The notes: generated by a model not told the origin, from the letters alone. A stretch of DNA of 64,000 nucleotides from Typhlomys cinereus (GCA_023101885.1 JALPQD010000640.1:227614-291613), one strand, 5' to 3'; counted from the stretch's first letter, positions 9,836 to 22,505 are shown. Numbers and translations: made by a program.

Positions 9836-11070
9836 AATAAAATAAAAAATCTAAAGCCAAAACCAATCTATTAAACAACCTAGGAACAATGAGTTAGAAA
9901 ACTGAAAAGGAGAAAAATGATTGTATCTGGTCCTTTAACGATTCTGTTTTGTTAACATTCCTTCTGTTCCTAGAACACATTAAGCTCATTCCTGTTCTAC
10001 TTCCAAATTATAATCTCATCAATATTTATCCTTGACTTCACTGTGAACTGTCCAAGCTATGGGTTAGAATTCTTTTTCTGTAAAGTGTCAGATAGAAAGT
10101 AAATATTTTGAAGTTTCGAGACATATAGAATGTGTGATAGAATCTGTGTGCAACTAAATTTTACTTTTATAGAACAAATGCAGCCACAGATCACAGAAAA
10201 AAATAAACAAATCCATTGGAAATGTTCTAGTAAAAGTTTATTTATGAAGAAAGAGAACAAGAGTTATAAATAAATAAAGAATGAATGAATGAGCAAACGA
10301 ATGAATAAAATAAATAAAATTTCTACATTTCCACAACCTCCAAATCCAATTTATTTGTATTTTGAATACTGTATGGGATCAAATCATTGATCAGGACACA
10401 ACTTTTATAATTTCATTGTCAAGAGAAATACACGGGAATATCCAAGGCATCTCTCAATTCAATTAACTGACAATATTAACAATCTATATCTATCTATTTG
10501 TTATTAATCTATCTAATTTGTGATTAAAGTTTAATCTATAAGTTGGTCACAGTAAGATATTAACAACAATAATTGACAATGAAAATAAGCAATTTAAGCA
10601 TAGAGTGTTAAATTACTTAAAACTTATGAATTGTTCATTCTTAGAATTTTCAATTTAATAATTGTAGTTTACTGAAACTGTGGAAAGCAAGACTGGATTG
10701 GGGGAACTACTGTCTTTTCAAAACAGGTTGCAGTTTGTTTACATAATAAATTAGATTATAGTTTTCTACATATAGAGACAGCTTTAGGCTGAATTTACTT
10801 GAGTGTAACAATCCCCCCATTTTGGTCAGCCCTTCAATTTTGAGAAATTGATAAAAAATTTAGACATCGAAACTAACTATTTTCTGTCACTGTCATAATG
10901 AATTTCTTGATCTCAGCATAGAATTTTAAAAATCTCAATGGATAACTGGATAATTCCTATGCTTTAAGTGTTTTTAAGTGTTCTGAGTTTTTAAGTTTAA
11001 GTGTATTTAAGTGTTTTTCAAAGACAATTTTATGCATAAAGGAGAGTTTAGATATGATCACTTAAAAATC
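9836..11070. other. AT-rich DNA, no gene seen
   Basis: Only minor low-complexity patches (GAAT-like units 10,279-10,320; TATC-like units about 10,485-10,512). No family or exon recognised. Confidence 0.5.
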
Positions 11071-11074
11071 TGGA

Positions 11075-11220
11075 GTGGGCTGTCTAGCTGACTCAGCAGA
11101 TAGGGGTGCCTGTTCGAAAACCTGAGTTTGATCCCCAGTAACCACATAGTAACCACATGGAAGGAGAGAATCAACTTCCAAGTGTTCTTTGGTCTCTACA
11201 TAGGCACCTTGGTGTGCATT
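11075..11220 (+). mobile_element. B3-like SINE
   Basis: 'ctagctgactcagcagatag', 'aaacctgagtttgatcccca', 'aaccacatggaaggagagaa' and 'tctctacataggcacctt' follow the rodent B3 body. The tail is the CT/AT repeat that follows. Confidence 0.8.
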
Positions 11221-11246
11221 CTCTCTCTCTCTCTCTCTCTTTCTCT

Positions 11247-11294
<48 letters not shown>
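11219..11294. repeat. Compound (CT)n(AT)n microsatellite
   Basis: CT run to about 11,248 then an uninterrupted AT run to 11,294, seeded at the 3' end of the B3-like SINE. Confidence 0.95.
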
Positions 11295-11297
<3 letters not shown>

Positions 11298-13078
11298 AAA
11301 GTATAAAAATTCTGAGGAAAGACCAATATTAGACAGATTATTATGATAGTTTGAAGTAGGATAATGCTAAGAAACTGAAGCGTACTCTTTAACAGAAGTC
11401 TCCCTGAAATGAACTAATCAAAAATAAAATAATTCAAAGTTCAGGCAATAGAAATAGTTCAGCAGTATTTCAGTTGTTTATAGTCTTTGTTCAAGTGATG
11501 GTGGCAATTAAGGATCATAGGTTACTATGCAGTGGTCTCAGAGAATTAGCCTTCTCTGTAGTTAACAAAATTGGTAACAGAAGTCATATTAATCTAGAGA
11601 CCCATGGAAACAACCATAAAGACTGGAAAACCTTGACAGGCATTCTTGCTGCTCACCACTCTCAGAATACCTGTCAACTAACTGCTAGCTTTAAACAACA
11701 CATCATATATTCCCTTCTCCATGAGAAAATTTCTCAATACATTTGTTTGTGGCAAGTAGAAAGGCAGTAGAATTGACCACCCTTTCAAATAAGCCTGGTG
11801 TGGCAGTAAAATGAGGGGAAAGATAAATGCAATATTCAGTTATGTTTAGTAGTTAGCACCCATGTGAAAACATACTTCATTAAATGTTTTGTTGAACAGA
11901 ATGTTCTTATTCACCTTTCAGAGAATGGTTTTCATGTGTCCGATAGACTAGAAATTATAATTGACTTGGCTACAAAATCTACTCCCACCCCTCCCTAATT
12001 TATGTATTAATTTAAAAATCCGTGTGACTACCACCAAGATTGAACCCTCAGAAGTCCTTTTGGAACTATTGCTTGGTGTAAACTAACTCTTGTATGCCAT
12101 TTTTATACACCTCTGAATATGGGAAGGCAGGAGTGAGTGAGCAGAGCTAACAGGATCTGAACCAGGGCCGTGGCAGGACAAAGCAAGCAAATTTCTCACA
12201 CAGGACATAAGTCACTGGATAATGGAAAAGAGGGCCACCTAGTGGCATTTGAGCAGAGATCTGTTAAATTTGTACATCCTTGAATCTGTGTAACTCTAAA
12301 CATGATCCAATAGGAAGCTTCCTTTAAGTGGTCCAGTGTTTTGTGTGTGATGAGAATGGAACCCAGGGACTCCATATGTGGGGCAATCACTGTACTATAT
12401 CCTCGGACACTATGGCGATCTTCTTAGAGCAGGGTAAAAGGGTAATAACCAAATTTAGTGGATGAGGTCTTACTACATTTAATCTTATAGCATTATACTT
12501 GTGCCTACGAAGGTAGTTGCAGGTCTTGAGTACTCAATGTCTGAAAATATAATCTATTTTTTGTATGAACAAGTTGTACAAGTTTTCTATACATGGCTGC
12601 AATTAGGCAACTAATGGAAAAGTTCAGGATACTATATCCAGTGAATGTATGAGAGTAAGAGTAATATCTAGAATATCAAGGATAGTTTCCTCTCTTTGTA
12701 GTTGCAGGTGATTCTCATCAAGAACAGAGACAGGCATTGACATTAATAAAATTGTTTCTTTACTTAGGAACATTAGTATATAAGCCCAACATTTGCTATT
12801 TTTCTCCACTAAAACAGCCTTTCCTATAGTGTATAGCTCATGGACTTTACAGTATGGAAAGAGATGGAATTAGGACAGCAGAATAAAAGGTAAAGCTTTG
12901 ATAATATCAGGGAAATCTTTATCTGTGGGTTTGGCGAAACTGTCCATATCAACTAGTACCTACTTAGGAAAAAAATTCTCCTGATCAGTTTTACCTTACA
13001 GTTTCTAAAAGGTATAGAGTTCTGGGAGTCTGGGAGGGTTCTTTTAAAGTCCTTTTGTAAAAATAAAAAATTATTTTT
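11295..13078. other. No gene seen; one weak ID-like trace
   Basis: A 98-codon open frame at 11,474-11,770 has no recognisable motif. At 12,340-12,405 a minus-strand trace (aatggaacccagggactcc) resembles a decayed ID-type SINE. Nothing else recognised. Confidence 0.4.
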
Positions 13079-13079
13079 T

Positions 13080-13225
13080 GTATTTGTATATATGTGTGTG
13101 TGCACATGCCACAGTGTGCATATGGATGCCAAAGGACAATTTGAAGCACTCAATTCTTTCCTTTCAGTATGTGGGTTCCCCAGACAAAACTTAGGTTGTC
13201 AGGACTGAGACATTTTGCTAGTCCA
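13080..13225 (-). mobile_element. B3-like SINE, degraded
   Basis: Reverse B3 order: 'tgtgtgcacatgccacagtg', 'gatgccaaaggacaatttga', 'gtatgtgggttccccagaca', 'ttaggttgtcaggactgaga'. Confidence 0.7.
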
Positions 13226-14374
13226 AAAAGTCCTTTTGAGACACGTGGATCAAAGAATTGAGAGCCTGGTGTTTTGCTGCTGTGTGAATGATGAAATCTT
13301 GGTATGGTCTCTTCTGATTCTACTTGTTGGGTCAAAACTGTCTTCTATTAACAGTTGAAAAATTTTAGTATTAAAAACATACACTTTTGAGTGGAAATAT
13401 GCATTTAAGGTACCAATTAAATAAGATCCAATTAAGAGTGCCAATAATCCAGTATATGACAAAAATGTTTCGGTTAAGGTTTTTACTGTTTTATTAAGTT
13501 TAACAAACCATTTTTACAATTTTGGGGCAATTAACTCACCAACATTTTCACAATTTGGATAATTTTATCTCTTCCACTATGCACTATGTGGTACAGAAGT
13601 TTAAAAATTGGAAACTTTAAGAAATCAACAAGGATCCTGTTAGCATCCAGCCTCTCCATCGGTCCACACTTAACATTATTTATATCTTCTTAAATACCAA
13701 TTTTTATTTCTCCAGTTCAGCAGCACATCACTGTTTATTGAGTAGAACATCCTAGGTAACTCAAAAGACTTATTCAATTTGACTAACTAACTTAGCATGA
13801 AAATCTGCCAAATCATTTATTTTGTATTTAGATATTTTGTGACATAAAACTTTTTTGAATGAGTCAGTTTCTTTATGAGAATTATTGGAATTACATTCCC
13901 AGATATGATCTTGTAAATAAAAACCTATACATTTTAGTCTTTTTCATGAATGTTCTTGAAGATTAAATACATTAGGTATATAGTTAGTCAAAAATGTACC
14001 AGTGTAAACAAGCATTGATGTTTCACAAGATGAACTGGTTATGGTTAAAGCTTTGCTGAGAATTCATTACAATAATAATGTAATTCATAAGCAAATTTAT
14101 TCATTTCTATTTATCAAAGGCAATATTTTAAGATAACTAGAAATATTACTGATATAGTATTATAAAAATGACTATTATATTTCTGTGACTTTTATAATTT
14201 GTAATTTCTCAAAAGTATTAATGGCATATCCATTAAAAGGTAACTCAAAAGTTTACCATAACTTATTGACAGTGCTTACATTATGCTATATCAAATAAAG
14301 ATAATTAGATTGCTATCTGTTTTTATAAATAAAAATACCTTTTTTGAGATATTCCAAAGGTCCATTTGGAGACT
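13226..14374. other. AT-rich DNA, no gene seen
   Basis: No recognisable repeat or exon. Composition is strongly AT-rich. Confidence 0.5.
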
Positions 14375-14387
14375 CTCAAAGTTTTTT

Positions 14388-14398
14388 CTTTTTAAACT

Positions 14399-14445
<47 letters not shown>

Positions 14446-14448
14446 TTA

Positions 14449-14497
<49 letters not shown>

Positions 14498-14727
14498 TAG
14501 AGGGCATTGTATGTCTCTGTGGAGGACCAGGGGTAACTTCGGGAAACATCCCGGATTGCTTCTACCTCCTTTTTGCCTCATGCAGGTATTTCCCATGCTC
14601 TGCTCACTAGGGTGGGAAGTGCAGACCACCACTGTTTCCACCTGGTGTTTTTATGTGGGATTTGGGATCCAAATTCAAAACTTTCTGCTTGCGAGGCAGT
14701 CTTAACTTCTGAGCCATCTCTCCAGCC
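14388..14727 (-). mobile_element. B2-like SINE with (TTTA)n and (TG)n tail, 13-base TSD
   Basis: Tail side: (ATTT)n at about 14,400-14,448 and (TG)n at 14,450-14,495. Body: 'atcccggattgcttctacct', 'gtgtttttatgtgggatttg', terminal 'gagccatctctccagccc'. Flanked by ctcaaagtttttt at 14375-14387 and 14728-14740. The (ATTT)n is the reverse complement of the SINE's AAAT-type tail. Confidence 0.93.
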
Positions 14728-15204
14728 CTCAAAGTTTTTTTGAAGTCATGAAAAGACTTGAAATTTCATGAAAAATATCAACACTTCTAAATATTTCTTG
14801 AAGATAGAACCAGACCACTATGAACTATATCTTTCAAATTTTTATCATTTTATAATCATGGTACAAAACAATTAGTTTCTTTTTTTCACTTATATCATGT
14901 ACTTTGGCTGTATTTACTCTTCTTTCATCCCTTATACTTAGTTCCCTTATTCTTCCCAAATACCCCCCCACAAATGCATTTTCATTGTTTTGTGTGCATG
15001 TAACTTAACATGCATTATTTATCTTTCTGGTTCTGACATTTCATTTAGCATAATGATCTCCACTTCTATTTTACTAAAAAGTGACATAATTTTTTTCTTC
15101 TTTGCTGATTAAAACTCACTTGTGTATATACACCATATTTTCTTTGTTTCTTCATGTTGATGAATATCTAGACTGATTCCTGAACTTGGCTATTCTTTTT
15201 TTGA

Positions 15205-15462
15205 ATGTGGTTTGTGTGTCAGAAGGCACTTGAGTGTGTGTGCCTTTGGAAGCCCAAGGGAGACTTCTGGAATCATCCTGGATTGCCTGGATTTCTCCAC
15301 CTTCTTAATGTTTTCCTTAGGGTTTCCCAGGTTTTGCATTCTAGGGTTGGAAGTGCAGGCTGTTGCAATTTCCTCCCAACATTTTTATGTGTGATCTGGG
15401 GACCTGAACACAGATCCTTTTGCAAAGGTTTTAAACCCTGAACCATCATCTCCGCAGCCCCC
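15205..15462 (-). mobile_element. B2-like SINE in L1
   Basis: 'ggaatcatcctggattgcct', 'tttttatgtgtgatctgggg', terminal 'aaccatcatctccgcagccc'. Flanks share aacttgNctatt (15,183-15,195 and about 15,464-15,475), a plausible target-site duplication. Confidence 0.85.
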
Positions 15463-16947
15463 TAACTTGACTATTTTAAATAATACTGCAATAAATATAT
15501 GCAAGCAGGTATCTTTGTTATTCCTTTGGGTATACTCCCCAGAAAGATCTAGCCAAGTCATAAGATAGTTCTATTTTCATTTTCTGAGGAACCTCTATAC
15601 TGATTACCATAGTGGACGTACTAATTTGTATTCTTACCAGCAGTATATAAGGGTTGCCCCCAGGTCCTAAGCCTTCCTCAGCCACAAATTGACTGGGTTA
15701 CAGTAGCAGGCATGAATTCTCTCATGTGTAATGGGCCTCAAATCCAACTGTGAAAATTTTGTCTACTTCCATAACTGCTAAGCCACTGTTTTACCAGTAG
15801 GCTTCTGTTGCCTGACAAACCAGCATTTTAGTTCATATTTGGGTAAGACCATTGTTGGTGTTTCCTCTACCAGCAGCCTGCATAGCACCCTCCAGTACAG
15901 TGAAAACTAACTGGCAAAGAGGAAACCTCTTGCTTAGTTCCAGTTTAGAAGATTCTTTTAGTTTCACACAATCCCATTTGTCAATTGATTTTTTCCCTCA
16001 AAATGGCATTGGTTATTCAAGTTTTTTGCTGTTTATAATTGGTTTTCTATTTCTGCAAAAAATGCATTGGAATTTTGATGGGGATAGCATTGGAACTGTA
16101 GATCCCTTTTGGTTGTATGGTTTTCACAGTATTAATTTTCCTGATCCATGACTACAGAGTGTCTTTCCATATTGGTATCTTACTCAGTTTCATTCTTCAG
16201 TACTTTAAAATGTTTATTATAGCAGTCTTTCTCATCCATAAGTTTATTTGTAGTTATTTTTAGGTTATCATGAATTAAATTGTTTTCATGATTTCTTTCT
16301 CAGTATGTCCATTATCAGTGTATAGAAAAAGTATGATTTTTGTATGCTGATTTTGAAGATTTTGCATATTTCTATTTTTCTGAAATTATCAGTTCTAAGA
16401 GTTTTTTGTTACAGTTCTTTGAGGCTCTTATATACAGTATCATATCATTTGCAAATAGAGATAAGTTGACTTTATTCTTTCCTACTCGTATCCTTCATAT
16501 TGACTTTTATTGTCTTATTGCTCTGGTTAAGAATTCAAATATTATATTGACTAGGAATAGAGAGATTGAACACCTTTTTCTTGCCCCTAATTGTAGAGGA
16601 AATTCTTTGTTTTCCCCATTTAGTATAATATTTTAAGTGTGTAATAAATAAATATGTTCCTGCCATTCCTAGTTTTGTCAGAGCTTTGATCATGTTGAAC
16701 TTTGTCAAAGGTTTCTTTTACATATATGGAGGTGATCATGTGATTTCTGTTCTCAGGTTTATTTAATGTGTCTTTTTATATTATTAATTTGTATATGTTG
16801 AACCATCTTTGCCTCACTGGAATGAAGCCCACTTACTCATAGTGTGCATGTTGTTTTAAATGTGTTGTTGAATTCAGTTTGCAAATAATTTTGCTGACAA
16901 TTGCTATGTTCAGTTTCATCAGGGCTATTGAGATATAATCTGCCCCC

Positions 16948-16949
<2 letters not shown>

Positions 16950-16990
<41 letters not shown>
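16950..16990. repeat. (TG)n microsatellite
   Basis: About 20 uninterrupted TG units after a short C run. Confidence 0.97.
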
Positions 16991-16991
<1 letters not shown>

Positions 16992-17234
16992 CGTCTCCTT
17001 ATCCAGTTTTGACATCTGGTAATACAGAACCTGTGAAATTGATTTGATAATGTTCTTTCCCTTTATATTTTATGGAAGGAACTTAAGTGATCAAAAATTT
17101 TATAAGACAATGGAAAACATAAGAAATTGGATAAAACATATAATACTTGTTTCCCATTCAATTATATTTTTTAAAAATCACAATTTCTTTAAATCAGACC
17201 AGTATTCCATAAAATCTTTATGTACCAGTTACTC

Positions 17235-17570
17235 TTCTCAGTTGCTATGAATCACTGAGGCTTAAACAACTTTATTCAGCTTATGGTTCCAGAGGGAAGA
17301 TAGTCTTTCAGCATGGAAAAGGTATGGCTGACTGGCAGAAGCTGGAGTCTGTCTAAGTCAAGGAGGCTCCAAGCTGCTGCTACAAGCTGCAGAGCAGACT
17401 AACTCACTCACTCAAGCAGGGTGGGACTAACCAACTTTGAGGCTCACCCTCTGTGACAGTCTTCCTTCAGCAAGGTTCCACCCTCTAAAGGTGCCATGAC
17501 CTTCCCAAACAACTAAAGATTCAAATACATGAGTCCATGGGGGACAACTCAATTTTCAAACCATGACACT
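17235..17570 (-). mobile_element. MaLR-like LTR
   Basis: Reverse LTR pattern: 'ttatggttccagagggaaga', 'gctggagtctgtctaagtca', 'ttccaccctctaaaggtgcc', 'gagtccatgggggacaactc' and ending 'tttcaaaccatgaca', which corresponds to the TG-TATGGTTTG start of MaLR LTRs. Confidence 0.65.
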
Positions 17571-17876
17571 ATTTGAACAGTGAGTATCAAATTACAATTT
17601 TACATCAGTTTACAATTGATATTAATGTCCATCCTTTAAAACACAACATAAAATTCCCTTTTAACTTTATATAACTTGATGACACCTAAGAGTCCCTTTA
17701 CCAGATACATCTTCCTTAATAAACCTTATACAACTTTCTCATCACTTTGTTTTTTGTTCTATACTTTTCTTATTTAAGAATAACTCATCATCTTACTTTA
17801 GCAAAAATTATACACTTTTATGCCTATATTGTGTTTTAAATCTATAAAATGTTTTCGTATGTAATCTTATATAAAG
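17571..17876. other. AT-rich spacer, nothing recognised
   Basis: No gene or repeat family recognised between the LTR and the L1 insertion. Confidence 0.5.
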
Positions 17877-17887
17877 CCCCTATTTTT

Positions 17888-18992
17888 TCTCCCACATTTT
17901 TTCCCTAATCATACAACTCAATAGGCTCCCCAGTCATCCCCCTTGCACTCCTCTCCCTTCCCCTCTTTTCACTCCCCTCCCTCCCCCTTTCCCAGTGCCT
18001 CCTGCTTCCTGCCTCCCATCCCCTGGAGCATCCTTTTGTGTGAATGCCAAACCTCCCTCTGAGTCCTCCATCCTAGTGAGGGGTAAGGACTCAGTGGCAT
18101 AGTATGGAGACCTTTCTTGAGCTCCCCGTTTGTATGGGAACTTTATTATGACTGTTTAATCCCTTGTCTCTAAGGATCCTACTGCCTGGAGCCTTCTCCT
18201 CTGTGATCCATGCTAGACTTTGCAGGGGGGCGGTCATTGACATGTCAACCATTGTGCAAGTCAGGCAAAATCCAATTCTAGCTGCTGCCGCCCTAACTCG
18301 TGTGGGGTATCTTGCATATCTTTGGTCCTCCTCATCTTTAAGCTCTTCTGATCTTGCCGCCCCCTCTTCCGCAAGGTTCCCTGAGCTTTAGGATGGGGAA
18401 AGATTGGCTGATCTGGTTTCAGGTGATTAATGTAGGGTCTTTGGTGTTCTGAATTATGGTTTGTTGTTGTTTTCAGTTTTGCTTTTTCTGCACTGCCCTT
18501 GACTGCATCCTGACTGGTATTGAAGGTCCCCTTCTAACCAAAGATAAAAGACCGTTTAAATGAAGATCATAATATAAGAGGAGACTCAAAGGTAGATAGA
18601 ATAGGAATAGGACACAGCAGTGGGAGAGAAGGGGTCAGAGTCATGTTTGCGGGATGGTTACCGTCTATCTGGTAGTCCCTATACCCTTCCTGATTGGTGA
18701 CATCAAACCTATTCAGTTGCAAGTGACCAGGAAGGGAAGTGAGAGTGAGCTGCATCAGATGCCTCACTACTTACATGCAATACTTGACAGTGACCTATTT
18801 TCTCTACTGAAGCATAATCCCCTATGCCCTTTCTTTTTTGAGGTCCTCCTTCCCCTTCCCTCCTGTTTATTATCTTTGCGATTATAATGGGTATTACAGA
18901 GATTTACCTTTGAATATGTCATTAAGTGGGTTTGGAACTAGGATCCACCTATTAGGGAGTACATATGGTGTCTAACTTTCTGTGTCTGACAT
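17888..18992 (-). mobile_element. L1 3' UTR, type A, with 11-base TSD
   Basis: Minus-strand element made of 3' UTR only. Its 3' end (low coordinates) reads TATGATTAGGGAAAAAATG on the sense strand, next to a G-rich polypurine stretch, and 18,164-18,990 aligns by eye with 32,660-33,490. cccctattttt flanks it at 17877-17887 and 18993-19003. The 75-codon open frame inside is 3' UTR sequence, not a gene. Confidence 0.88.
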
Positions 18993-19059
18993 CCCCTATT
19001 TTTATTAGCCCATTTTGTCCCACTACACTATTTAGCTTCTTTCATTTAATATATATGTA

Positions 19060-19400
19060 TGCATATATATATATATATATAATTTTATGTCCATGTAAAA
19101 TCTAGGAAGCAAGAGTTAGAGAAAACATGCAAATATTGCTTAACAGGATTAACTACAGTTGCATCAATTTCCAGAAAAAAAATGTAACTTTATTCTTCTT
19201 TATGACTGAAGAGGTTCATTATGTATATATGTTACATTTTCCTTATACATTTCTCTGTTGTTAGATACCTAAATTGGTTCTATAATTTAAATGATGTGAC
19301 TACTGCTGCTTACAACTTTCTAAGTGAGTTTGATATTATTTGTCCATTATCATAGTGACCCATTACAAAATACATTAAACTCCCTTTAAAAATTACTGTT
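19060..19400 (-). mobile_element. L1 3' end fragment, old
   Basis: 'tttatgactgaagaggttca', 'tatatgttacattttcctta', 'catttctctgttgttagata' are the reverse of the L1 ORF2 C-terminus. The flank 'taaaatctaggaagcaagag' also occurs at about 54,411, next to another L1 3' end. Confidence 0.65.
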
Positions 19401-19884
19401 GGTTGATTCCATTCTTGAGAAATGAACAAAATGGGTTGGTAACTTATTTTTGCCTTTCCTGTCTTTCTGATCCAGCTTCTAATTTTAACATATATCCTAT
19501 TAATACCATGTAGTTAGAATCCACATACTGAATATTTACCTCTACTATGCTATTCCTTCTCCATAATTAATTAGATTTACAATATTTATAGGTACTGCTC
19601 ATTATCAGACATACACAAAGCTTTTTCTATGATTTTTTTTGGTTAAATCTCTCAAGAAGGGGTCATAGGAATATTTCTTCAATTTTGGCATGTGTATTAT
19701 GGATTATCTTTTTACTTGAAGTTATTTGGGTTAGATGCAAAATGTTTAGTTTATATCTTCTTGCCATTCAGCCCTCTGATTTATAGTTTTCCTACATCAC
19801 AATCTTTGCAGGTTTTTCTGATCAGGTTTCTTCTGTAGCTTATCCTCTAGAAGAACACTAACACTACATTTAAAAATACATAGC
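19401..19884. other. No gene or clear repeat seen
   Basis: AT-rich and repeat-like in composition but I cannot place it. Confidence 0.4.
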
Positions 19885-20278
19885 AGGGCTGAGTGTGATA
19901 ATTAGTATTGCCAATCTGACACCTAGAAAGAAGGTCTCTGGGCCCACCAGAGAGATATTCTCTAGATTAAGGTTGACCTCTTGATTGAAGAATTGATGTG
20001 TGAAGATTCATCCCTTTGTGGGTAATACCATTCTCTAGGCGGGTGGCCTGGGATCCTATAATGATGGAGAGAGATAGCTCAGCATTGGCAAGCAAACACA
20101 TTCATTGGTCCTTGTTTTTTGCTCTTGCTTTGGATATGATGTAACAAGCTGCTTGGGGCTCTTGTCACTATGATTTTCTCACATGCAACCTGGAATTGTG
20201 AAAAACCAATTAAATCTTTTCCCCTGTAAGTTGCTTGAGTCCTTTTTTTGTTGCAGCAATGTGTAATGAAAGTAAAAC
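19885..20278 (+). mobile_element. MaLR-like LTR
   Basis: 'gtgtgataattagtattgcc', 'tctctagattaaggttgacc', 'tgtgggtaataccattctct', 'ttggatatgatgtaacaagc', and the LTR-type end 'attaaatc...gttgcagcaatgtgtaatgaaag'. Confidence 0.65.
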
Positions 20279-20279
20279 A

Positions 20280-20397
20280 CTATTCATGATGGCACATGCC
20301 TATAATCTCATCCTAGCACTTGGAAGGTGAAAGAAGACCAAGAATTAAATCATCCTTGTTTAAGGCCAGTCTGGGATACATGAAACCCCATTTCAAG
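20280..20397 (+). mobile_element. B1-like SINE, degraded
   Basis: 'catgatggcacatgcctata', 'tcctagcacttggaaggtga', 'aaggccagtctgggatacat' in B1 order. Confidence 0.75.
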
Positions 20398-20579
20398 TAT
20401 GTATAGTATTTAACCTCTTTGTGTGTATATTTGGAAAAAAACCAGAGTGGTGAATTTGTTAGGGAACTTGCTGAGGCCATTACATATGCCCTATGCCACA
20501 ATTCTGCTTTTTCACATGCTAGTTTTTCTACATATGTTTAGGCTCTTCTGTAGATGTTTGACCTACTCCATTATTAAGG

Positions 20580-20980
20580 CCTATGGCAGTTAATTTTAGG
20601 TGTTAACTTCACAACTGAGAGCTGAGCCTTTGAAGAACCATTTAGTTAAGGCAAGCCTCTGAGTAAGCCTATAGGAGAATAATTATTTGGGGAGACCCAT
20701 ACCATAATGGGTAGAACTATCTCCTGGTCAGGTGAATAAGATGGAGAATGAGATAGTTGGAATTTGATAGATTAGTAAACTAGAAGGTATTCCCTTTTTT
20801 CTACTCTTCCTGTGGATATGGTGTGGCCAGTTGTCATTGGCTCCTGATGCTGGCATGAACTCTCCTGACATCAAAATTGTCTGTAACCTGAAACTATAAG
20901 TCAATAAAAATCCCTAGTTCCTCGAAGTTGTTCAGATCATATATTCATCACAGCAATAACAGGAATAAGTGACTGAAACA
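20580..20980 (+). mobile_element. MaLR-like LTR
   Basis: 'gcagttaattttaggtgtta', 'ttagttaaggcaagcctctg', 'gtggatatggtgtggccagt', 'ctgtaacctgaaactataag' then 'tcaataaaaatcc' (polyadenylation-signal-like) and 'cacagcaataacaggaa'. Confidence 0.7.
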
Positions 20981-21009
20981 AGGCTCAGTTATAGTCAGGC
21001 CAAGTTTTT

Positions 21010-21640
21010 CTGTATGTGTACAACTATTCTTTTTTTGTTTTTTGTTTTTCAAATAACTATTTTTGAAACAGTTAAACACAAATAGATTGTGTTCATGTGT
21101 CTTTACTCTCTACTACTCATCTCAACCCCTCCAATCCCACCCAAAACATCCTTTCCAGCCAGTCTTCCTCCAACTTCCACATCCCCCTGCTTGTGTGATC
21201 CATTAGGCCCTATCGCAGACACCTACACTGGCAAGCACCTGGGCATGAATGGTCCACCAGAGGGCAAACCATTCAGTAAAGAAACTCCCCCTCTCTGACC
21301 TGGCATCAGTTCCAAATAGTCTGTTAGGGGCCACAGCATATCCAGAGATTTTTTTCTCACTCATGGCAACATGCTGATAGCTATTGTAGAGGTTTAGTGA
21401 AAACAGACATTGCTACAGTGAGTGCAGAAACCCTGTCCTGACCAAAGGATACTGTCTGGTTTACCAACCCTGCCCTCGGGCTCTTACAATCCAACCACAC
21501 CCTCTTCCATAAGGTTTCCTAAGCCTTCAGTATGTGGGGTGATTTCAATGCTGTGTTTAGGGCTGAACACTCCAAAGTCACCTATATTCTTCTCTTCTGT
21601 CACTTTAGATGTACAATTATTCTGTTATTAGTGGTGTTTC
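21010..21640 (-). mobile_element. L1 3' UTR, Lx-like
   Basis: Poly(T)-rich start, then pyrimidine-rich sequence ('cccctccaatcccacccaaa'), 'gtgatccattaggccctatc' and 'ccagagggcaaaccattcag'. The layout parallels 43,837-44,185. No coding potential; the open frames are 3' UTR. Confidence 0.5.
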
Positions 21641-22118
21641 CATTTGTTTATTGCCTTTGAAGTATTCAAGGCCAGAGGAGAGAAATAATTATCCTTAAAA
21701 GTGAAAGAAACAAATGTTTTCTCAGGCAAACTAAGATTGAGAGACTATATCTATCAGTAGTAAACTTGTAAGAAATGTTAAATGAGTTTTTTAGAAAGAA
21801 GGAGAATGTTAAAGATCAGAAAATGGACCTATATCAAAAGGGAAAGCAACAGAGAGGAATAAATAAAGGTAAAATAATTTGATTTTTCTTATTCTCAATT
21901 TCCCAAAAATAGCTATATAAAGTAACAAAAAAGTAAAAATATATGGGGTGATTACAGCATATGAAAAAGTGAGAGGACTAAAAGAAATATCTGAAAATAT
22001 TTTATATTTTCTTCTCTATATGTGAAACAATATGGGGTTCTTTAGATAGCTCATATTTGTTAAAAATGCACATATATGTTGCAAACTCTAGGATAACCAC
22101 TAAAGATAACTTAAAAGA

Positions 22119-22233
22119 AGTAGAGCAGACTTCAAAAAAACTGTGTAATTTATAAAAAAAAAACTGTGTAATTTATAAAAAATTTTATAAAAAAAAAGTA
22201 GAGCAGACTTCAAAAAAACTGTGTAATTTATAA
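22119..22233. repeat. Local direct duplication
   Basis: A block beginning agtagagcagacttcaaaaa at 22,120 recurs at 22,198, about 78 bases apart, with a further partial copy (actgtgtaatttataaaaa) between. Confidence 0.9.
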
Positions 22234-22249
22234 GAAGCCACTTTTAAAG

Positions 22250-22330
22250 GACTAAGTAGCTACCCTGTGGCAGAACATTTGCCTAGCATATGTGAAGTCC
22301 TGGGCTCAATCTCTACCATTACAAAATGTA
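22250..22330 (+). mobile_element. ID-like SINE
   Basis: 'agctaccctgtggcagaaca' (A-box), 'gaagtcctgggctcaatctc' (B-box), short tail. tRNA-Ala-derived SINE, not a tRNA gene. Confidence 0.65.
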
Positions 22331-22407
22331 AAAATAGAAAAGAAATTAATTAAAAAATATAAGCCCAGATAAGTATAAACTTAAGGGATGGCAAAAATAT
22401 TAATAAA

Positions 22408-22505
22408 GAGGACTGAAATTGTAGCTTTAATAGTAGAGCACCTGGCTTACATATGCAAAATTCTATGCTTGGTTCCCAGAAAACTCCTCCACACTGAAAA
22501 ATAAG
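22408..22505 (+). mobile_element. ID-like SINE
   Basis: 'ggactgaaattgtagcttta', 'agtagagcacctggcttaca', 'tctatgcttggttcccagaa', then A-rich tail. Confidence 0.65.

Larger units (their letters stand above)
14840..17040 (-). mobile_element. L1 ORF2 remnant, old, minus strand
   Basis: Reverse-complement L1 ORF2 signature: 'gctgattaaaactcacttgtg' (YYAAIK-like), 'gatgaatatctagactgatt', 'ggtatactccccagaaagat', 'cacaatcccatttgtcaatt', 'gcattggaattttgatgggg' and 'ctggaatgaagcccacttac'. It covers the C-terminus and part of the RT region. A B2-like SINE (15,205) and a foreign-looking block (15,660-15,940) interrupt it. Not coding. Confidence 0.8.

Noticed and set aside
11474..11770. 98-codon plus-strand frame as a gene
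   Set aside because: No motif, no splice or promoter context, and no codon bias visible; left as unannotated.
14283..14705. 140-codon plus-strand frame with a Cys-Val repeat
   Set aside because: It runs through (TTTA)n, (TG)n and the antisense of a B2-like SINE with its own target-site duplication.
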